Shown: piece by piece, positions 8,537-20,110 of the stretch | Layout: every line of letters starts with the position of its first letter | How positions within the stretch are numbered: the stretch's first letter is position 1 | Assembly: GCF_027244095.1 (NCBI RefSeq) | Contig: NC_069659.1 | Location: forward strand, 346,200,250 to 346,264,249 | Origin: Hemicordylus capensis | Lineage: Eukaryota > Chordata > Lepidosauria > Squamata > Cordylidae | Reading direction: 5' to 3' | Length of the DNA: 64,000 bases | The notes under the pieces: generated by a model | The model's database searches: none | What the model saw: only the letters and a program-made list of their open reading frames with translations | What the model was told of the DNA's origin: nothing | Program-made: the position numbers and the translations under genes

Positions 8537-10160
8537 TAATAACAGGCCTCGGATACCAAACATCTAAAACATCAAGTAAAATCAACCATCTGCTGTACAT
8601 GGACGATCTGAAGTTGTATGGAAAGTCCCAGTCAGAAATCGAATCACTGCTAAACACTGTCCGTATATTCAGTAGCAATATAGCAATGGAGTTTGGACTA
8701 GACAAGTGTGCTGCATTAATAATGAAAAGAGGAAAAATAACAAAAACAGAAGGAATAGAACTGCCCAATGGAAGCAAGATCAAGAACCTGGAAGAGAAAG
8801 AACATTACAAATACTTGGGCATTCTCCAGGCTGATAACATCACACACACTGAAGTTAAAAGAAAAATGGGAAGTGAATACATCAGGAGAGTTAGAAAAAT
8901 CCTCAAGTCCAAACTCAATGGCGGGAACACCATACAAGCCATAAACACCTGGGCTATTCCTGTTATCAGATACACTGCAGGAATAATAAACTGGACCCAG
9001 GCAGAGCTAGAGACGCTAGATCGTAAGACCAGGAAAATCATGACCATCAATCATGCTCTGCACCCCCGCAGTGATGTAGATAGGCTCTACCTCTCTCGCA
9101 GCTCAGGTGGAAGAGGAATGCTGCAAGTCCATCAAATAGTAGAGAAGGAGAAAAGAGGCCTTGAAGAATATATAAGGGACAGTGAAGAAGATGCACTTAA
9201 AATGGTCAAGAACGTGAAACTATTCAACACCAATGAAACAAAACAGGCCTACAAGAAAGAACAAGTCAAGAACCGAGCAGAAAAATGGAGAAATAAGCCA
9301 CTGCATGGTCAATATTTGCACAATATAAATGGAAAATCAGACATCACCAAGACCTGACAATGGCTTAAGAATGGCAACTTGAAGAAAGAAACAGAGGGTT
9401 TAATACTGGCTGCACAAGAACAGGCACTAAGAACAAATGCAATAAGAGCAAAAGTCAAAAAATCCACCACAAACAGCAAGTGCCGCCTTTGTAAAGAAGC
9501 AGATGAAACAGTGGACCACCTAATCAGCTGTTGTAAAAAGATTGCACAGACTGACTACAAACAAAGGCATGACAAAGTAGCAGGGATGATACACTGGAAC
9601 ATCTGCAAAAAATACAAGCTACCTGTAGCCAAAAATTGGTACGACCATAAAATTGAAAAAGTTGAAGAAAATGAAAATGTAAAAATATTATGGGACTTCT
9701 GACTACAAACAGACAAACATCTGCCACACAATACACCAGATATAACTGTAGTCAAGAAGAAAGAAAAAACAAGTTAAAATAATCGACATAGCAATACCAG
9801 GGGATAGCAGAATAGAAGAAAACAAAATAGAAAAAATCACCAAATACAAAGATCTACAAATTGAAATTGAAAGGCTGTGGCAGAAAAAGACCAAAATAAT
9901 CCCAGTGGTAATTGGCGCCCTCGGTGCAGTTCCAAAAGACCTTGAAGAGCACCTCAACACCATAGGGGCCACAGAAATCACCATCAGCCAATTACAAAAA
10001 GCAGCTTTACTGGGAACAGCCTATATTCTGAGACGATATCTATAACAATTGACAATAAAATTTTGGCATCCCAGGTCCTTGGGAAGGACTCGATGTCTGG
10101 ATAAAACAAACCAGTCAATAACACCTGTCTGACTGTGTAAACAAGAAATAATATACAAAT
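8537..10160 (+). mobile_element. R4-clade LINE, 5'-truncated, with restriction-like endonuclease
   Basis: The frame from 8599 begins at the RT active-site region (LLYMDDLKLYG, where most LINEs have YADD). It continues through the thumb to a CCHC knuckle CRLCKEADETVDHLISCC (about 9480-9535) and HWNICKKYKLP. A restriction-like endonuclease region follows (KILWDF, then TPDITVV and IIDIAIPGD). Visible breaks: an in-frame TGA at 9355-9357, another at 9700-9702, and a frame change near 9776. The end IGALGAVPKDLEEHL and ILRRYL matches the usual R4 C-terminus. The 3' UTR ends CTGACTGTGTAAACAAG plus AATAAT. R4 has been reported in Anolis. Confidence 0.8.
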
Positions 10161-10164
10161 AGTG

Positions 10165-12240
10165 ACTGATAATTACACACAATAAAACAGTATACAAGCA
10201 TCCAGGATAGATTACATTAAAAACAGTAAAGGATAAATTTCATGGAAAACAGTAAAACAACTCCTAAAATTGAGACCTTAATCTCAGCAATATAACAAAA
10301 TTTGGCCACCACTTTTGTGATCTCACAGCTTGTATCCGCAAGGCAATATTATGTATAAAAAAGCTCATACCTCCAGGAAATCTAACTAACAGGGGGAAAA
10401 TAAGTTCTTCTCTAGTACCTTGATACAAAGAGCAATATAACAAAACATGGGTAACAGTTTCCAGGAGGCCAGAGCCACAAGGGCAGAAAACCTTAGCTGA
10501 AGAATCCTTAGCGAACCTCTTTTCCAAAAGAGAGGAAGGCAGCACATTTAAGCGAGCCCGAGCAAATGCAATCCAAAACTTGGAGAAGCAAAGCGTTGTT
10601 AGATAATTTGCACCTCTATCTCCCATAGGGGGAGAAATCCCAAAATGTAGGAGATAGCAGGTCCTGTTAGCTGAAGATGTAAGTTCCTGACGTTCAGTGC
10701 ATGCAACTGTAGAAATAGTATTTCCTTCACCTTATTATTCTCCAGAGTAAGTAGTTCAGAAGGAGAGAGTCCCACTTGCATTATTTTGTTGTTTATATAA
10801 GATAGCCAGGGGTTTGGATAAGAGTCCAACCATAAGTAACGGAAAAAAGAAAATTCCCGAATCTCTAAACAGAGTTTAATCCATCTAGCAAAAGTGGATT
10901 CCCAAGCTTTACAGACTATAGAAAAAGACCCAGATTCCAGGCAAAGAACAGAATATGGCACACACCTAGGCACTGCAAAGATTGCTCTTAGGAATATACA
11001 GTAGACTGTACTCTCTCCAATTCAGTTGTTACCCCCTGTATCCATAATGAGGCTCCAAAAAGTAATTGAGCCACAATCTTAGCCCGAAATACCTGGAGTG
11101 CCATAGGTATATACTGGCCTCCTTTAGAACAGTAGAAGCGCAAAAAGGCACTAAGAGTTTTACGGGCTATATGGATGGAGGACAGCCTATGGATATTCCA
11201 GTTAAGATTATATTGGGGGAAAATGCCTAAATATTTATATTTGTAAACCTGCTCAATACGGTTCTGGATTACTACTCATTTATATACTTTCCTGGATTTA
11301 GAAAAAACCAGGACCTTTGATTTTTTATAATTGATAACTAACTTGTTATCGTTGCAGTAGCAGGCAAAAGCATACAGCAATCTTCGCAAACCCAGTCTAG
11401 TCTGAGATAATACAGCCACGTCATCCGCATATAACAACACCAGCACTTGTTTATCAGACAGCTTCGGTGCATGTGAATCCACCTTTTCCAGACATTGGGC
11501 CAAATCATTAATAAACAGATTAAACAATGTAGGGGCCAAGACACAACCCTGTCTGACCCCACAAGTAGAAGGAATTAAATCAGTTAGAGCCCCATTAGTG
11601 GCATACCTAACCCGTAATGAAGATGTGGAATAGAGCTGCATCATCAGGAATAACAGTCTCTTGTCTCTTGTAGTTTTTTCAAGTTTGGACCATAATAAGT
11701 GTCTGGAAATGGAATCAAATGCAGATTTTAAATCTATAAAAGCAACAAAAAGTTTGCCTTTAGGGCCACTAGCATATTTCTTCTCTAGATGATACAAGAT
11801 CATACAATGATCTACAGTAGAGTGGCTTGCTCTAAAACCTGCTTGCTCGATCCCAAGATTCTGGTTCTCTGAGATCCATGCCTCAAGCTTATCCAATAGA
11901 TAAAGAGCATATAACTTACCAACCACGGACAGCAAGCTTATGGGCCTATAATTAGATCGATCCAAATGAGAACCATTTTTAAATATGGGAACAACTATTG
12001 CTGTTTTCCATTGCTCTGGTATAATTCCTGTGCTGTTAATAGATGTAAATAAATTGGCTAAAACTAAGGCCCACCATTCTATATTAGCTTTTAATAATTC
12101 GGGAAGAATAAGGTTTGGACCATGAGCTTTTCCAATTTTTAAATGTCCTACTAAATTCATTATTTCTGCAGGAGTAACGGGGGGCCAACGGAGTAACACA
12201 TCAATCAGAGGTGGTACAAAGACCTGGCTAGGCTGTGCAT
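10165..12240 (-). mobile_element. Vingi-like (Ingi/I group) LINE, 5'-truncated
   Basis: The minus frame 12199-11276 carries a reverse transcriptase: NYRPISLLSVVGKLY, EQAGFRASHSTVDH, IDLKSAFDS, GVRQGCVLAP and the active site LLYADDVAVLS. Further downstream on the same strand are C-terminal pieces in other frames, including CPCGSGLLETVTHVLLYC, a CCHC-like knuckle. No endonuclease is present. At least two frame changes separate the pieces. Assignment to Vingi rests on recalled similarity to lizard and hedgehog elements. A second C-terminal copy lies at 26.4-27.5 kb. Confidence 0.65.
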
Positions 12241-12255
12241 CATTATAAACTGTTG

Positions 12256-12572
12256 CTTCTCTGTTGGCCTCCCTGAAGCTCTTGTGGTAGCAAGCATGAC
12301 TTGTCCCTTTAGCTAAGCAGGGTCCACCCTGGTTGCATATGAATGGGAGACTACATGTGTGAGCACTGTAAGATATTCCCCACAGGGGATGGAGCTGCTC
12401 TGGGAAGAGCAGAAGGTTCCAAGTTCCCTCCCTGGCATTTCCAAGATAGGGCTGAAAGAGATTCCTGCCTGCAGCCTTGCAGAAGCCACTGCCAGTCTAT
12501 GTAGACAGCACTGAGCTAGATGGACCAATGGTCTGACTCAGTATATGGCAGCTTCTTATATTCCTATTCCTA
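12256..12572 (+). mobile_element. 5S-tRNA chimeric SINE with longer 5' head
   Basis: The head GGCCTCCCTGAAGCTC precedes the usual TTGTGGTAGCAAGCATGACT, 5S-like GCTAAGCAGGGTCCACCCTG, decayed tRNA block and CTGACTCAGTATATGGCAGC tail. The extra head is shared only with the copy at 15.7-16.0 kb. Confidence 0.72.
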
Positions 12573-12984
12573 TCCCCCACCCCACCCCACTGCTTCCAGC
12601 AATCAGCTCTGGCCTGATTATTAGGACCCATGAGGAAGAGCTCTGGATCTGGAATCCCATGCATTGAAAGCTATAAGTTCTGTATCCTAGCTGAACTGGA
12701 TATATTATTCTCCAGAGAAATTGCTAAGCAAGCATGGCAGTTAAGCAATGATGCTGACATATTTAATGCCACGTGTAGTTCGTATTTCATCTCTCCTTTC
12801 TAAACAGTTGCTGGTGCTTAGGGACTTACACCACATCCACTGGGGAAGTGGAATTCCTCTCCTCTCCACAGCCAACACCATTTCAAAATCCTGAGTGTGA
12901 CACACAAGAGATCTAAACTGGTTTGTCAGGCCCTCTGACTTCTCCCCATGCGAAATGTAGTTCAAATAAGAGTGGACAAGAGCA

Positions 12985-13045
12985 GGGGTTTCCATTCTGC
13001 GTCCCCAGATGTTGGGCTATAGTAGTTGGACTCACTCAGTTGGTG
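12985..13045. repeat. hAT MITE arm fragment
   Basis: GCAGGGGTTTCCATTCTGCG and TCCCCAGATGTTGGGCTATA match the outer arm of the TTCTCAACC hAT MITE family; the other arm is missing. Confidence 0.45.
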
Positions 13046-13202
13046 TTGGGTGGTTTTTTTGCCACAGTGGACTAAACTGTTGGGGAAATGCTAGTGCAGG
13101 GCAGTAGCAGCCAGTGAAGGAAGCAGCGGGGGTGGGGGGCAGATGCACCTTCACAAAATAAATTATGCTAACCATAAAATGGCCTCTGCACATGCACAGA
13201 GA

Positions 13203-15206
13203 ACATAAAAACATAAGAACAGCCCTGCTGGATCAGGCCCAAGGCCCATCTAGTCCAGCATCCTGTTTCACACAGTGGCCCACCAGATGCCGCTGGAAGC
13301 CACAGGCATGAGTTGAGGGCGTGCCCTCTCCCCTGCCGTTACTCCCCTGCAACTGGTACTCAGAGGCATCTTGCCTTTGAGGCTGGAGGTAGCCCACAGC
13401 CCTCTGACTGATAGCCATTGATAGACCTCTCCTCCATGAAGTTATCCAAACCCCTCTTAAAGCCATCCAGGTTGTTGGCTGTCACCACATCCTGTGGCAG
13501 AGAGTTCCACAAGTGGATCACACGTTGTGTGAAAAAGTACTTTCGTTTGTTGGTCCTAGACCTCTTGGCAATCAATTTCATGAAGTGACCCCTGGTTCTA
13601 GAGTTATGGGAGAGGGAGAAGAATCTCTCTCCACTTTCTCCACACCATGCATGATTTTATAGACCTCTATCATGTCTCCCCGCAGTTGTCTTTTTTCTAA
13701 ACTAAATAGCCTCAGGTGTTGTAGCCTTGCCTCGCACCACAGTTTTGTATAACAGCATTATAATATTAGCCATTTTATTTTCAATCCCCTTCCTAATGAT
13801 CCCTACCATGGAATTGGCCTTTTTCACAGCTGCTGCACATTGAGTCGACCCTTTCAGTGAGCTGTCCACCATGACCCCAAGATCCCTCTCCTGGTCAGTC
13901 ACCGACAGCTCAGATCCCAGATCAGCATACACTTGAAGCTGGGGTTTTTCATCCCAATGTGCATCACCTTACACTTGCTAACATTGAATCACCTTTGCCA
14001 TTTTGTTGCCCACTCCCCCAGTCTGGAGAGATCCTTTTGGAGCTCCACACAATCCATTTTGGATTTCACTACCTGGAAGAGTTTGGTATCATCTGCAAAT
14101 CTGGCCACCTCGCTGCTTACCCCTGCTTCTAGATCATTTATGAATAAATTAAAAAGTACCGGTCCCAGTACAGATCCCTGGGGGACCCCACTTCTTACTT
14201 CCCTCAATTGTGAAAACTCTCCATTTATACCTACCCTCTGTTTCCTGTCTTTCAACCAGTTAGCAATCCACACATGTACTTGTCCCCTTATCCCATGACA
14301 GCTAAGTTTCCTCAGGAGTCTTTGATGAGGAACTTTGTCAAAAGCTTTTTGGAAGTCCAGGTATACTATGTCAACTGGATCACCTTGATCTACACACTTT
14401 TTGACACTCTCAAAGAAGTCCAAAAGGTTGGTGAGGCAAGATTTACCTTTGCGGAAGCCATGCTGGCTCACTCCCAGCAGGGTCTGTTCTTCTAGGTGCT
14501 TTACAATTTTATCCTTGAGGATGCTTTCCATCAATTTGCCTGGAACGGATGCTAAGCTAACCAGCCTGTAATTTCCCGTATCGCCTCTGGATCCCTTTTT
14601 GAAAATCGGTGTTATATTTGCTACTCTCCAGTCCTCTGGTACAGAGCCCGATTTCAGGGATAAGTTAAATATTTTAGCAAGGAGGTCGGCAATTTCACAT
14701 TGGAGTTCTTTGAGGACTCTTGGATGGATGCCATCTGGCCCTGGTGATTTGTTAGCTTTCAGTTTCTCCAGACAGTTTAGAACATCATCTCTTGTCACTT
14801 CTATCTGACTCAGCTCTCTAGCCTCCATCCCTAAAGAGCCTGTTTCAGGAACAGGTATATACTCAGTATCCTCTGCCATGAAGACAGACGCAAAGAACTC
14901 ATTCAGCTTCTCTGCAATCTCCATATCCTCCTTAATAATCCCTTTCACTCCCTCATTGTCTAATGGTCTAACCTCCTCCCTGGAAGGTTTCCTGCTTCTG
15001 ATGTATTTAAAGAAGTTTTTGTTATTCCCCTTGAAACTTTTGGCTAAATGTTCCTCAAACTTTCTTTTTGCCTCCCTTATTGTTGCCTTGCATTTCTTTT
15101 GCCAGAGTTTGTGTTCCTTTCTGTTCTCTTCATTTGGACAGGCCTTCCAATTTCAGAAGGAAGTCTTTTCCCCTTTTATGGCTTCCTTGACCAAGGCCTA
15201 GGCCAC
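13203..15206 (-). mobile_element. CR1 LINE, 5'-truncated, with reverse transcriptase
   Basis: The minus frame 14948-13989 encodes KANKSPGPDGIHPRVLKELQ, ANITPIFKKGSRGDTGNYR, YLDFQKAFDKVPH, SGVPQGSVLGPVLFNLFIND and the active site RFADDTKLFQ. It continues in broken frames (ELSVTDQERDLGVMVDSSLK at about 13.85 kb; RTNKRKYFFTQRVIHLWNSL at about 13.5 kb). The 3' end carries the CR1-type CTGGATCAGGCCCAAGG motif in inverse and an octamer-like tail at 13203. The endonuclease half is absent. Several frame breaks show it is long dead. Confidence 0.85.
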
Positions 15207-15683
15207 GCTGCGGCCCCCATGCGGGATACCCATCAGAGCACAGCTGCTTGAGACAATTTGCAGGTGCAGCAGTAATGCTGGTAAGCAGCTACAAATTTAT
15301 TTTAAAAAGTGCCTCTTGCTGCCACCACTCTGCTGCTGCCCTCCCCCCTCCGCACCAGCCACTGCTGGAGCAGGGTCTTCAGATGTTGTTAGAGTACAAC
15401 TTCCATCATCCCCAGCCACTCAGACCCATCCGGCCCTACATCTGTGCCGGATAGCAAAGCCTGATATCAAGCCATTCCATATATATACAACAGTGGTGTT
15501 GGTGAGGTAACCACAAAAGGGAAATCCCATACCTTCCATTGCTGGCTCTCAGGAGGAGGAAGGCACAGGCTTAGCACATGGTGGCAGGGCAGGGCAGGGG
15601 GTGTGCACAGAGTTCTGGTGGGCAGCCAGCGCTGGCCACTGTGCCTGCTTTCTTCTCTGCTGCGTGCAGGCAGCCTGCCAGCT
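15207..15683. other. Intergenic stretch, no gene seen
   Basis: G- and C-rich unique-looking DNA with only the MITE arm fragment near 15.4 kb. The reading frames are short and unrelated to known proteins. Confidence 0.5.
15375..15425. repeat. hAT MITE arm fragment
   Basis: TCTTCAGATGTTGTTAGAGT and ACAACTTCCATCATCCCCAG match one MITE arm only. Confidence 0.4.
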
Positions 15684-15998
15684 TAGGAACATAGGAAGCT
15701 GCCATATACTGAGTAGTCAGACGTTTGGTCCATCCAGGTCAGTATTCTCTACACAGACTGGCAGCGGCTTCTCCAGGGTTGCAGGCAGGAATCTCTCTCA
15801 GCCCTATCTTGGAGATGCTGCCAGGGAGGGAACTTGGAACCTTCTGTTTTCCCAGAGTGGCTCCATCCCCTGAGGGGAATATCTTACAGTGCTCACACAT
15901 CAAGTCTCCCTTTCATATGCAACCAGGGTGGGCCCTGCTTAGTTAAGGGGACAAGTCATGCTTGCTACCACGAGAGCTTCAGGGAGGCCAGCAGAGAA
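15684..15998 (-). mobile_element. 5S-tRNA chimeric SINE with longer 5' head
   Basis: Inverse orientation: tail ATAGGAAGCTGCCATATACT at the left, 5S-like part ending at CAAGTCATGCTTGCTACCAC, then GAGCTTCAGGGAGGCC, the longer head shared with the copy at 12.3 kb. Confidence 0.72.
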
Positions 15999-17924
15999 GC
16001 CTCTGGAAGCCCCGCCCACCCACCAAACACCTGATGGGTGGGTGGAGCTGTAGCCGGCAGCCTGCCCCAGCATGTGGGGAGCCTTTTAGTGGCAGATAAG
16101 CCTCCTGATGATCCTGGGCAGCCCCATGCTGCTGGCATGCAGGGCACAGAAGAGGCACCTCAGAGCCTGTGCTGGCTGCAGGGCAGGGGGGCAGCAGTGT
16201 GGGGCCTACTGGAGCATGGGGCTTGGGGCGATCGCCCTGGTTGCCCCACCCTAAGGACAGCCCTGGCTGGAGGCAATTGGAAACCAAGCAATCCAGCAGA
16301 TGAGGCATGTTTTTCAGCATCTCTAAATGCTAAATTATTTCACTTCCTTTCTTTGTTTGGCTCTGTAAATAACCTTTGCCAAGGCTTTTTCCAGGGACAG
16401 TAGGGGAAAAGATACTTCCAAGGATATTTCCAGACAGCAATTTTACTTTGCTTCACCACAGGAAGGGTGGGTGTGCATTATACATCCAGGGGGAGGAGGA
16501 GGATTTACACTGAAGTCAGTGCGAGACATTGATGTTCCCTCCGTGCATGATTCGGATTTTCCCTTGCACACTGAAGCATATCCCGCATTATCTCCATGCT
16601 AAAATTTCCACTATTTACGATACCTTTTTGGGATACTTCGAGATATGCTGATGTTTCTTCTGAGATGTATGAAGGGGCTATACTGATAGACTGCCTTTTC
16701 TTAAAACCTTGCTTTTCTTTTTAGTTTTAAAAAATAGATTTATTGGTGATCTTGTGGAAGATTGATGGCCTGAAGAGGGAGCCATTCACCCACATATCTC
16801 GTCGATCTTCTGCAATATTGACTGCCTGCAGGGGGAGCAATTGCAATTTCTTTCTCTGAGACATAGTTAAACAACCTGAGTTATGGTACTTTATAGATTT
16901 TTCGGGTTCTCAATCCCTCCCCCACCATTTAGTTTTGCATTTGCTCATTGATTTCCCACTAAGTCAACATGTTCAGCGCATACCATCTGTGGAGCTGTTC
17001 AGGGATATCATCCAGTGTTTCTCTGTGTTAAAAAAGCTCCACAGTTGGTATGCCGTCAGACACGTTATTCCTGTCCTGTAGTATGGGGATGGGCAGGTGG
17101 GAGGGGAGAAGGAGGAGGTGGGACATCCTACAGAAATTCTCTCTTTGCTTGGAGTGTCATTTGGGGATGATTCTCCTCTCCATCAATATCAGGTGTCATT
17201 CATCTGAATTGGGGAGCAGAGGTACTGGCTACCTGCTTGGAAGTAGTTGTTGTGAGTGTTTGTGGATTGTTGTGGGGCTATAACCCACCCATCCCCCACT
17301 TCTATAAACCCACTCTTTGCACACAGGCCATCTGTACCCCAAAGCAATGTGGTGTGCTTCTGAGGAGAGGAGAGGAGAGGAGAGGAGGCAGGAAATCCCA
17401 TCCCAGAAATCAACATCTGGATTCCGTATTGCTGAGATTGAGAGGGCATGACCAGGGCAGTTCTCCATGCATGCTGGCAATGTGGCCTTTCTGCAGTCAG
17501 TCTTGTGCTCATCAAGTACATATAAAAATAAATTGAAAAAGGAAATTGTTATTGGGAAGAGAGCTGGTCTTGTTACTGGGAAGAGAGCACTTACTGCAGG
17601 GTGGCTGAAGAGGAGTTTCCTATTTAGAATGGCAGCATTTTAAATCTAGCTTATTGTGTGTGCTTGTGTGCTTCTGGAAGGATTTGTTTCTACATAAATC
17701 CAACTTTTTGCTCTTGCAGGTTATGGATGGCTTCTTGGATATGGGGTTCCCTCAGTGTGGGGGTTGTGGATGGCTCTCACCTTGAAATTCAGGTACTGTA
17801 CCTAACCGCCGGGAACTAGGTTCCACCAGTTATTCTTGCAGATGGTGCCTACCCCATACTCCCTTGGCTAATGAAAACATATGGTGGACACCACAGCAGG
17901 AGGCAGGCTAAGTATAACAAGATT
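15999..17924. other. Intergenic stretch, no gene seen
   Basis: About 1.9 kb with no recognisable coding exon or clear repeat apart from a (GGAGA)n run at 17360-17386 and a short GAGAGCTGGTCTTGTT echo of the 5S-SINE head at 17563. A small inverted pair near 16,750-16,860 (GATTGATGGCCTG and TATTGACTGCCTG region) is weak. Confidence 0.5.
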
Positions 17925-18624
17925 TTTAGCCTACTTTCCAATAGGCTTATGAGATCATCCAGCATTCCCTGTGTGTGTGTGTCCATGTGTCCATGTGTGT
18001 GTGCGTCCCCCACTATCAACTTCACAACACCTGGACCAATATGAATCAAATCGGGTACAGTTGTAGGGACATATAGGGACACACTTCAATGACGTAATTT
18101 GTGATGATGTCATCCACCCCAGTTCAAGATGGCGGACACATAAAAGTTTGAGGCACAAGTGGTTTAACCTGTGAACCGTCTAACCGATTTGAACCAAATT
18201 TGCTGCAGTTTTAGGGATACATAGGGATGCCTCAATAGCATTGTTTGTGATGATGTCATCCACACCAATCCAAGATGGCGGATGCGTGAACATTTGAGGC
18301 GCAAATGGGCGAACTTCTAACTGATTTGAACAACATTTGGTACAGTTGTAGTGAGTGACACATAGGGACACCTCAGTTTCATAGTTTGTGATTATGTCAT
18401 CCACCACAGTTCAAGATGGTGGACACGTAAACATTTGAGGTGCAAGTGGGCTAACTTGTGAACTGTCTAACCAATTTGAACTAAATTTGCTACAGCTGTA
18501 GGAACACTTAGGGACACCTCAGTGAGGTAGTTTGTGACAATGTCATCCACCCTGATTAAGGATCGCAGATGAATAAACGTTTAGTCCAGTTGTAGGGATA
18601 GTGAAAGGAAAATAGGCAGATTAG
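17925..18624 (+). mobile_element. Tandem-unit element, copy 1 (four ~143-bp units)
   Basis: A terminus TAGCCTACTTTCC and a GT-rich leader precede four units spaced 141-146 bp apart, each with a TGATGATGTCATCCAC core (CATCC at 18111, 18257, 18398, 18544), CAAGATGGCGGA and ACCGATTTGAACCAAATTTG. The right end GGAAAATAGGCAGATTAG resembles the inverse of the left end. There is no coding sequence. It is probably a non-autonomous DNA element; the superfamily is unknown. An inverted copy lies at 22.2-23.5 kb. Confidence 0.6.
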
Positions 18625-18882
18625 TAAGAACATAAGAACAGCCCTGCTGGATCAGGTCCAAGGCCTATCTAGTCCAGCGTCCTGTTTCACACAGTAGCCC
18701 ACCAGATGCCACTGGAAGCCTATAGGCAAGAGCTGAGGGCATGCCCTCTCTCCTGCTATTGTTCCCCTGCAACTGGTATTCAGAGGCATTCTGCCTCTGA
18801 GGCTGGAGGTGACCTGTAGCCCTCTGACTAGTAGCCGCTGATAGACCTCTCTTCCATGAAGTTATCTAAACCCCTCTTATAA
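18625..18882 (-). mobile_element. CR1 LINE 3' end
   Basis: Inverse of the CR1 3' end: AAGAACATAAGAACAGCCCT, GCTGGATCAGGTCCAAGG, to TATCTAAACCCCTCTTAT. It abuts the tandem-unit element. Confidence 0.75.
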
Positions 18883-19054
18883 GAACATAACAGCCCCCAG
18901 CTAATAGGGCAGCAAGACAGGTTCAAAGCACACAGGGAGGTCATCACCTCGAGCCCCACAGTGTGTTCCGACAACCTGTGCAGCACTTCCCCAGTTTCCA
19001 GGAGGTGACCAAAGAGGGGCCATGCTGGACTGGAGGCAAGAGCCCACCTGCCAG

Positions 19055-19055
<1 letters not shown>

Positions 19056-19104
<49 letters not shown>
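19056..19104. repeat. (GA)n microsatellite
   Basis: About 24 GA dinucleotides without interruption. Confidence 0.95.
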
Positions 19105-19106
<2 letters not shown>

Positions 19107-19254
19107 CTCCTCCCACCTTCCTGCTCCCTCCTCCTTCCCATTAACCATTTTTTAGCCATTTTCCAAACACAAACTCTTTAATGAATGCCTAAGAAAACAG
19201 AAGGGGGGGAGACCTGGGGGTCCGGGTTGAAGGTGGCCCGTCTCGTTCGTAGTT

Positions 19255-19570
19255 CTTACTAGAACAATTTGTTAAAAGATGTAGAAAACTGTTGGAACGA
19301 GCTTTTGGATGACTGAATACTAGGTGGAGGTGCCTGATTTGAGCCCTCAGAGTGAGGGAAGATAATATCGTTCCAGTTGTGACCAGCTGCATCATACTTC
19401 ACAACATCCGCAAGGAGAAAGGACACAAGGTCTCTTTTGAAGAGGAAGAGGAAGACAGAGATGAATACAACTCCCCACACTGCTCCATGGCAAACCATTC
19501 TTCCCCTCCACTGGTGGTGGGACATGTTTGCAATGGTGAAAACTGGTGCATGGAAACTGGATGGCAGCAG
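19255..19570 (+). pseudogene. PIF/Harbinger transposase C-terminal fragment, copy 1
   Basis: The + frame encodes RVREDNIVPVVTSCIILHNI, preceded by ERAFG and TRWRC, the conserved end of PIF/Harbinger transposases (HARBI1-like RxxxERAFGRLK...LHNIC). An acidic tail and SSPPLVVGHVCNGENWCMET follow. Upstream transposase and the Myb-like partner are missing. The segment around 19,300 has stops. A partner fragment lies at 27.5-27.8 kb on the other strand. Confidence 0.6.
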
Positions 19571-19626
19571 TCCAGTGCTGGCAAGGTGGTACAGGATGTA
19601 ATTGCAAAGTGGATAGAAACCAGGAG

Positions 19627-19821
19627 CAGAGGCGCTCTTACCCCTGGACTTTGGGGCCAAAGTTCAGGGCCTCCACAGTCCCTGGGGCCCCCCAAATCCT
19701 CTTTAGTCTGTCCCGGGTGGTGTGGTCACCTGGTGGAGCATGATGATGCTTAATTTGCAGGGGAGGGGGGCCTCCAAAGGCCTTTAGGTCCAGGCTCCTA
19801 AATTACCTAGGTGCACCTCTG
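19627..19821. mobile_element. hAT MITE (CAGAGG ends), 195 bp, perfect 8-bp target duplication
   Basis: Begins CAGAGGCGCTCTTACCCC and ends GTGCACCTCTG. Identical ACCAGGAG flanks lie at 19619-19626 and 19822-19829. The CCCTGGACTTTGGGGCC and CAAATCCTCTTTAGTCTGTC blocks recur at 26.2 and 59.0 kb. Confidence 0.85.
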
Positions 19822-20110
19822 ACCAGGAGGATGGGTTAGTGACTGCCCTGGCTCCTACAGAGGGGAAAAAACTTTTCTCCTATGAATAGAGAAGTGTTAG
19901 CCCACTTGCAGGAAACCTGTGCTTGAAGTATCTTCAGCCTAGAAATAGATCAACTTGAACAGGACACTACAGCAAATGGACAACAATAAGACAACCTTCA
20001 TTCTGTGAAACATCTAAAAAAGCTTTTTAAAAATTCCACCGTTTAAGAAAATAAACTCATAACAAAAATTGTGATGCAAGGTAAGGAATTATGCAAGGTA
20101 AGGAACATAA

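Noticed and set aside
17560-17595. Short GAGAGCTGGTCTTGTT match to the 5S-SINE head
   Set aside because: Only about 16 bp match; too short to call an element.
17995-18600. Tandem units as a CRISPR array or classical satellite
   Set aside because: Units are ~143 bp without repeat/spacer alternation, only four in number, and bounded by transposon-like ends in a vertebrate genome.
18828-19181. Long Ser-Leu or Arg-Glu reading frames over 19.05 kb
   Set aside because: They are translations of the (GA)n microsatellite.
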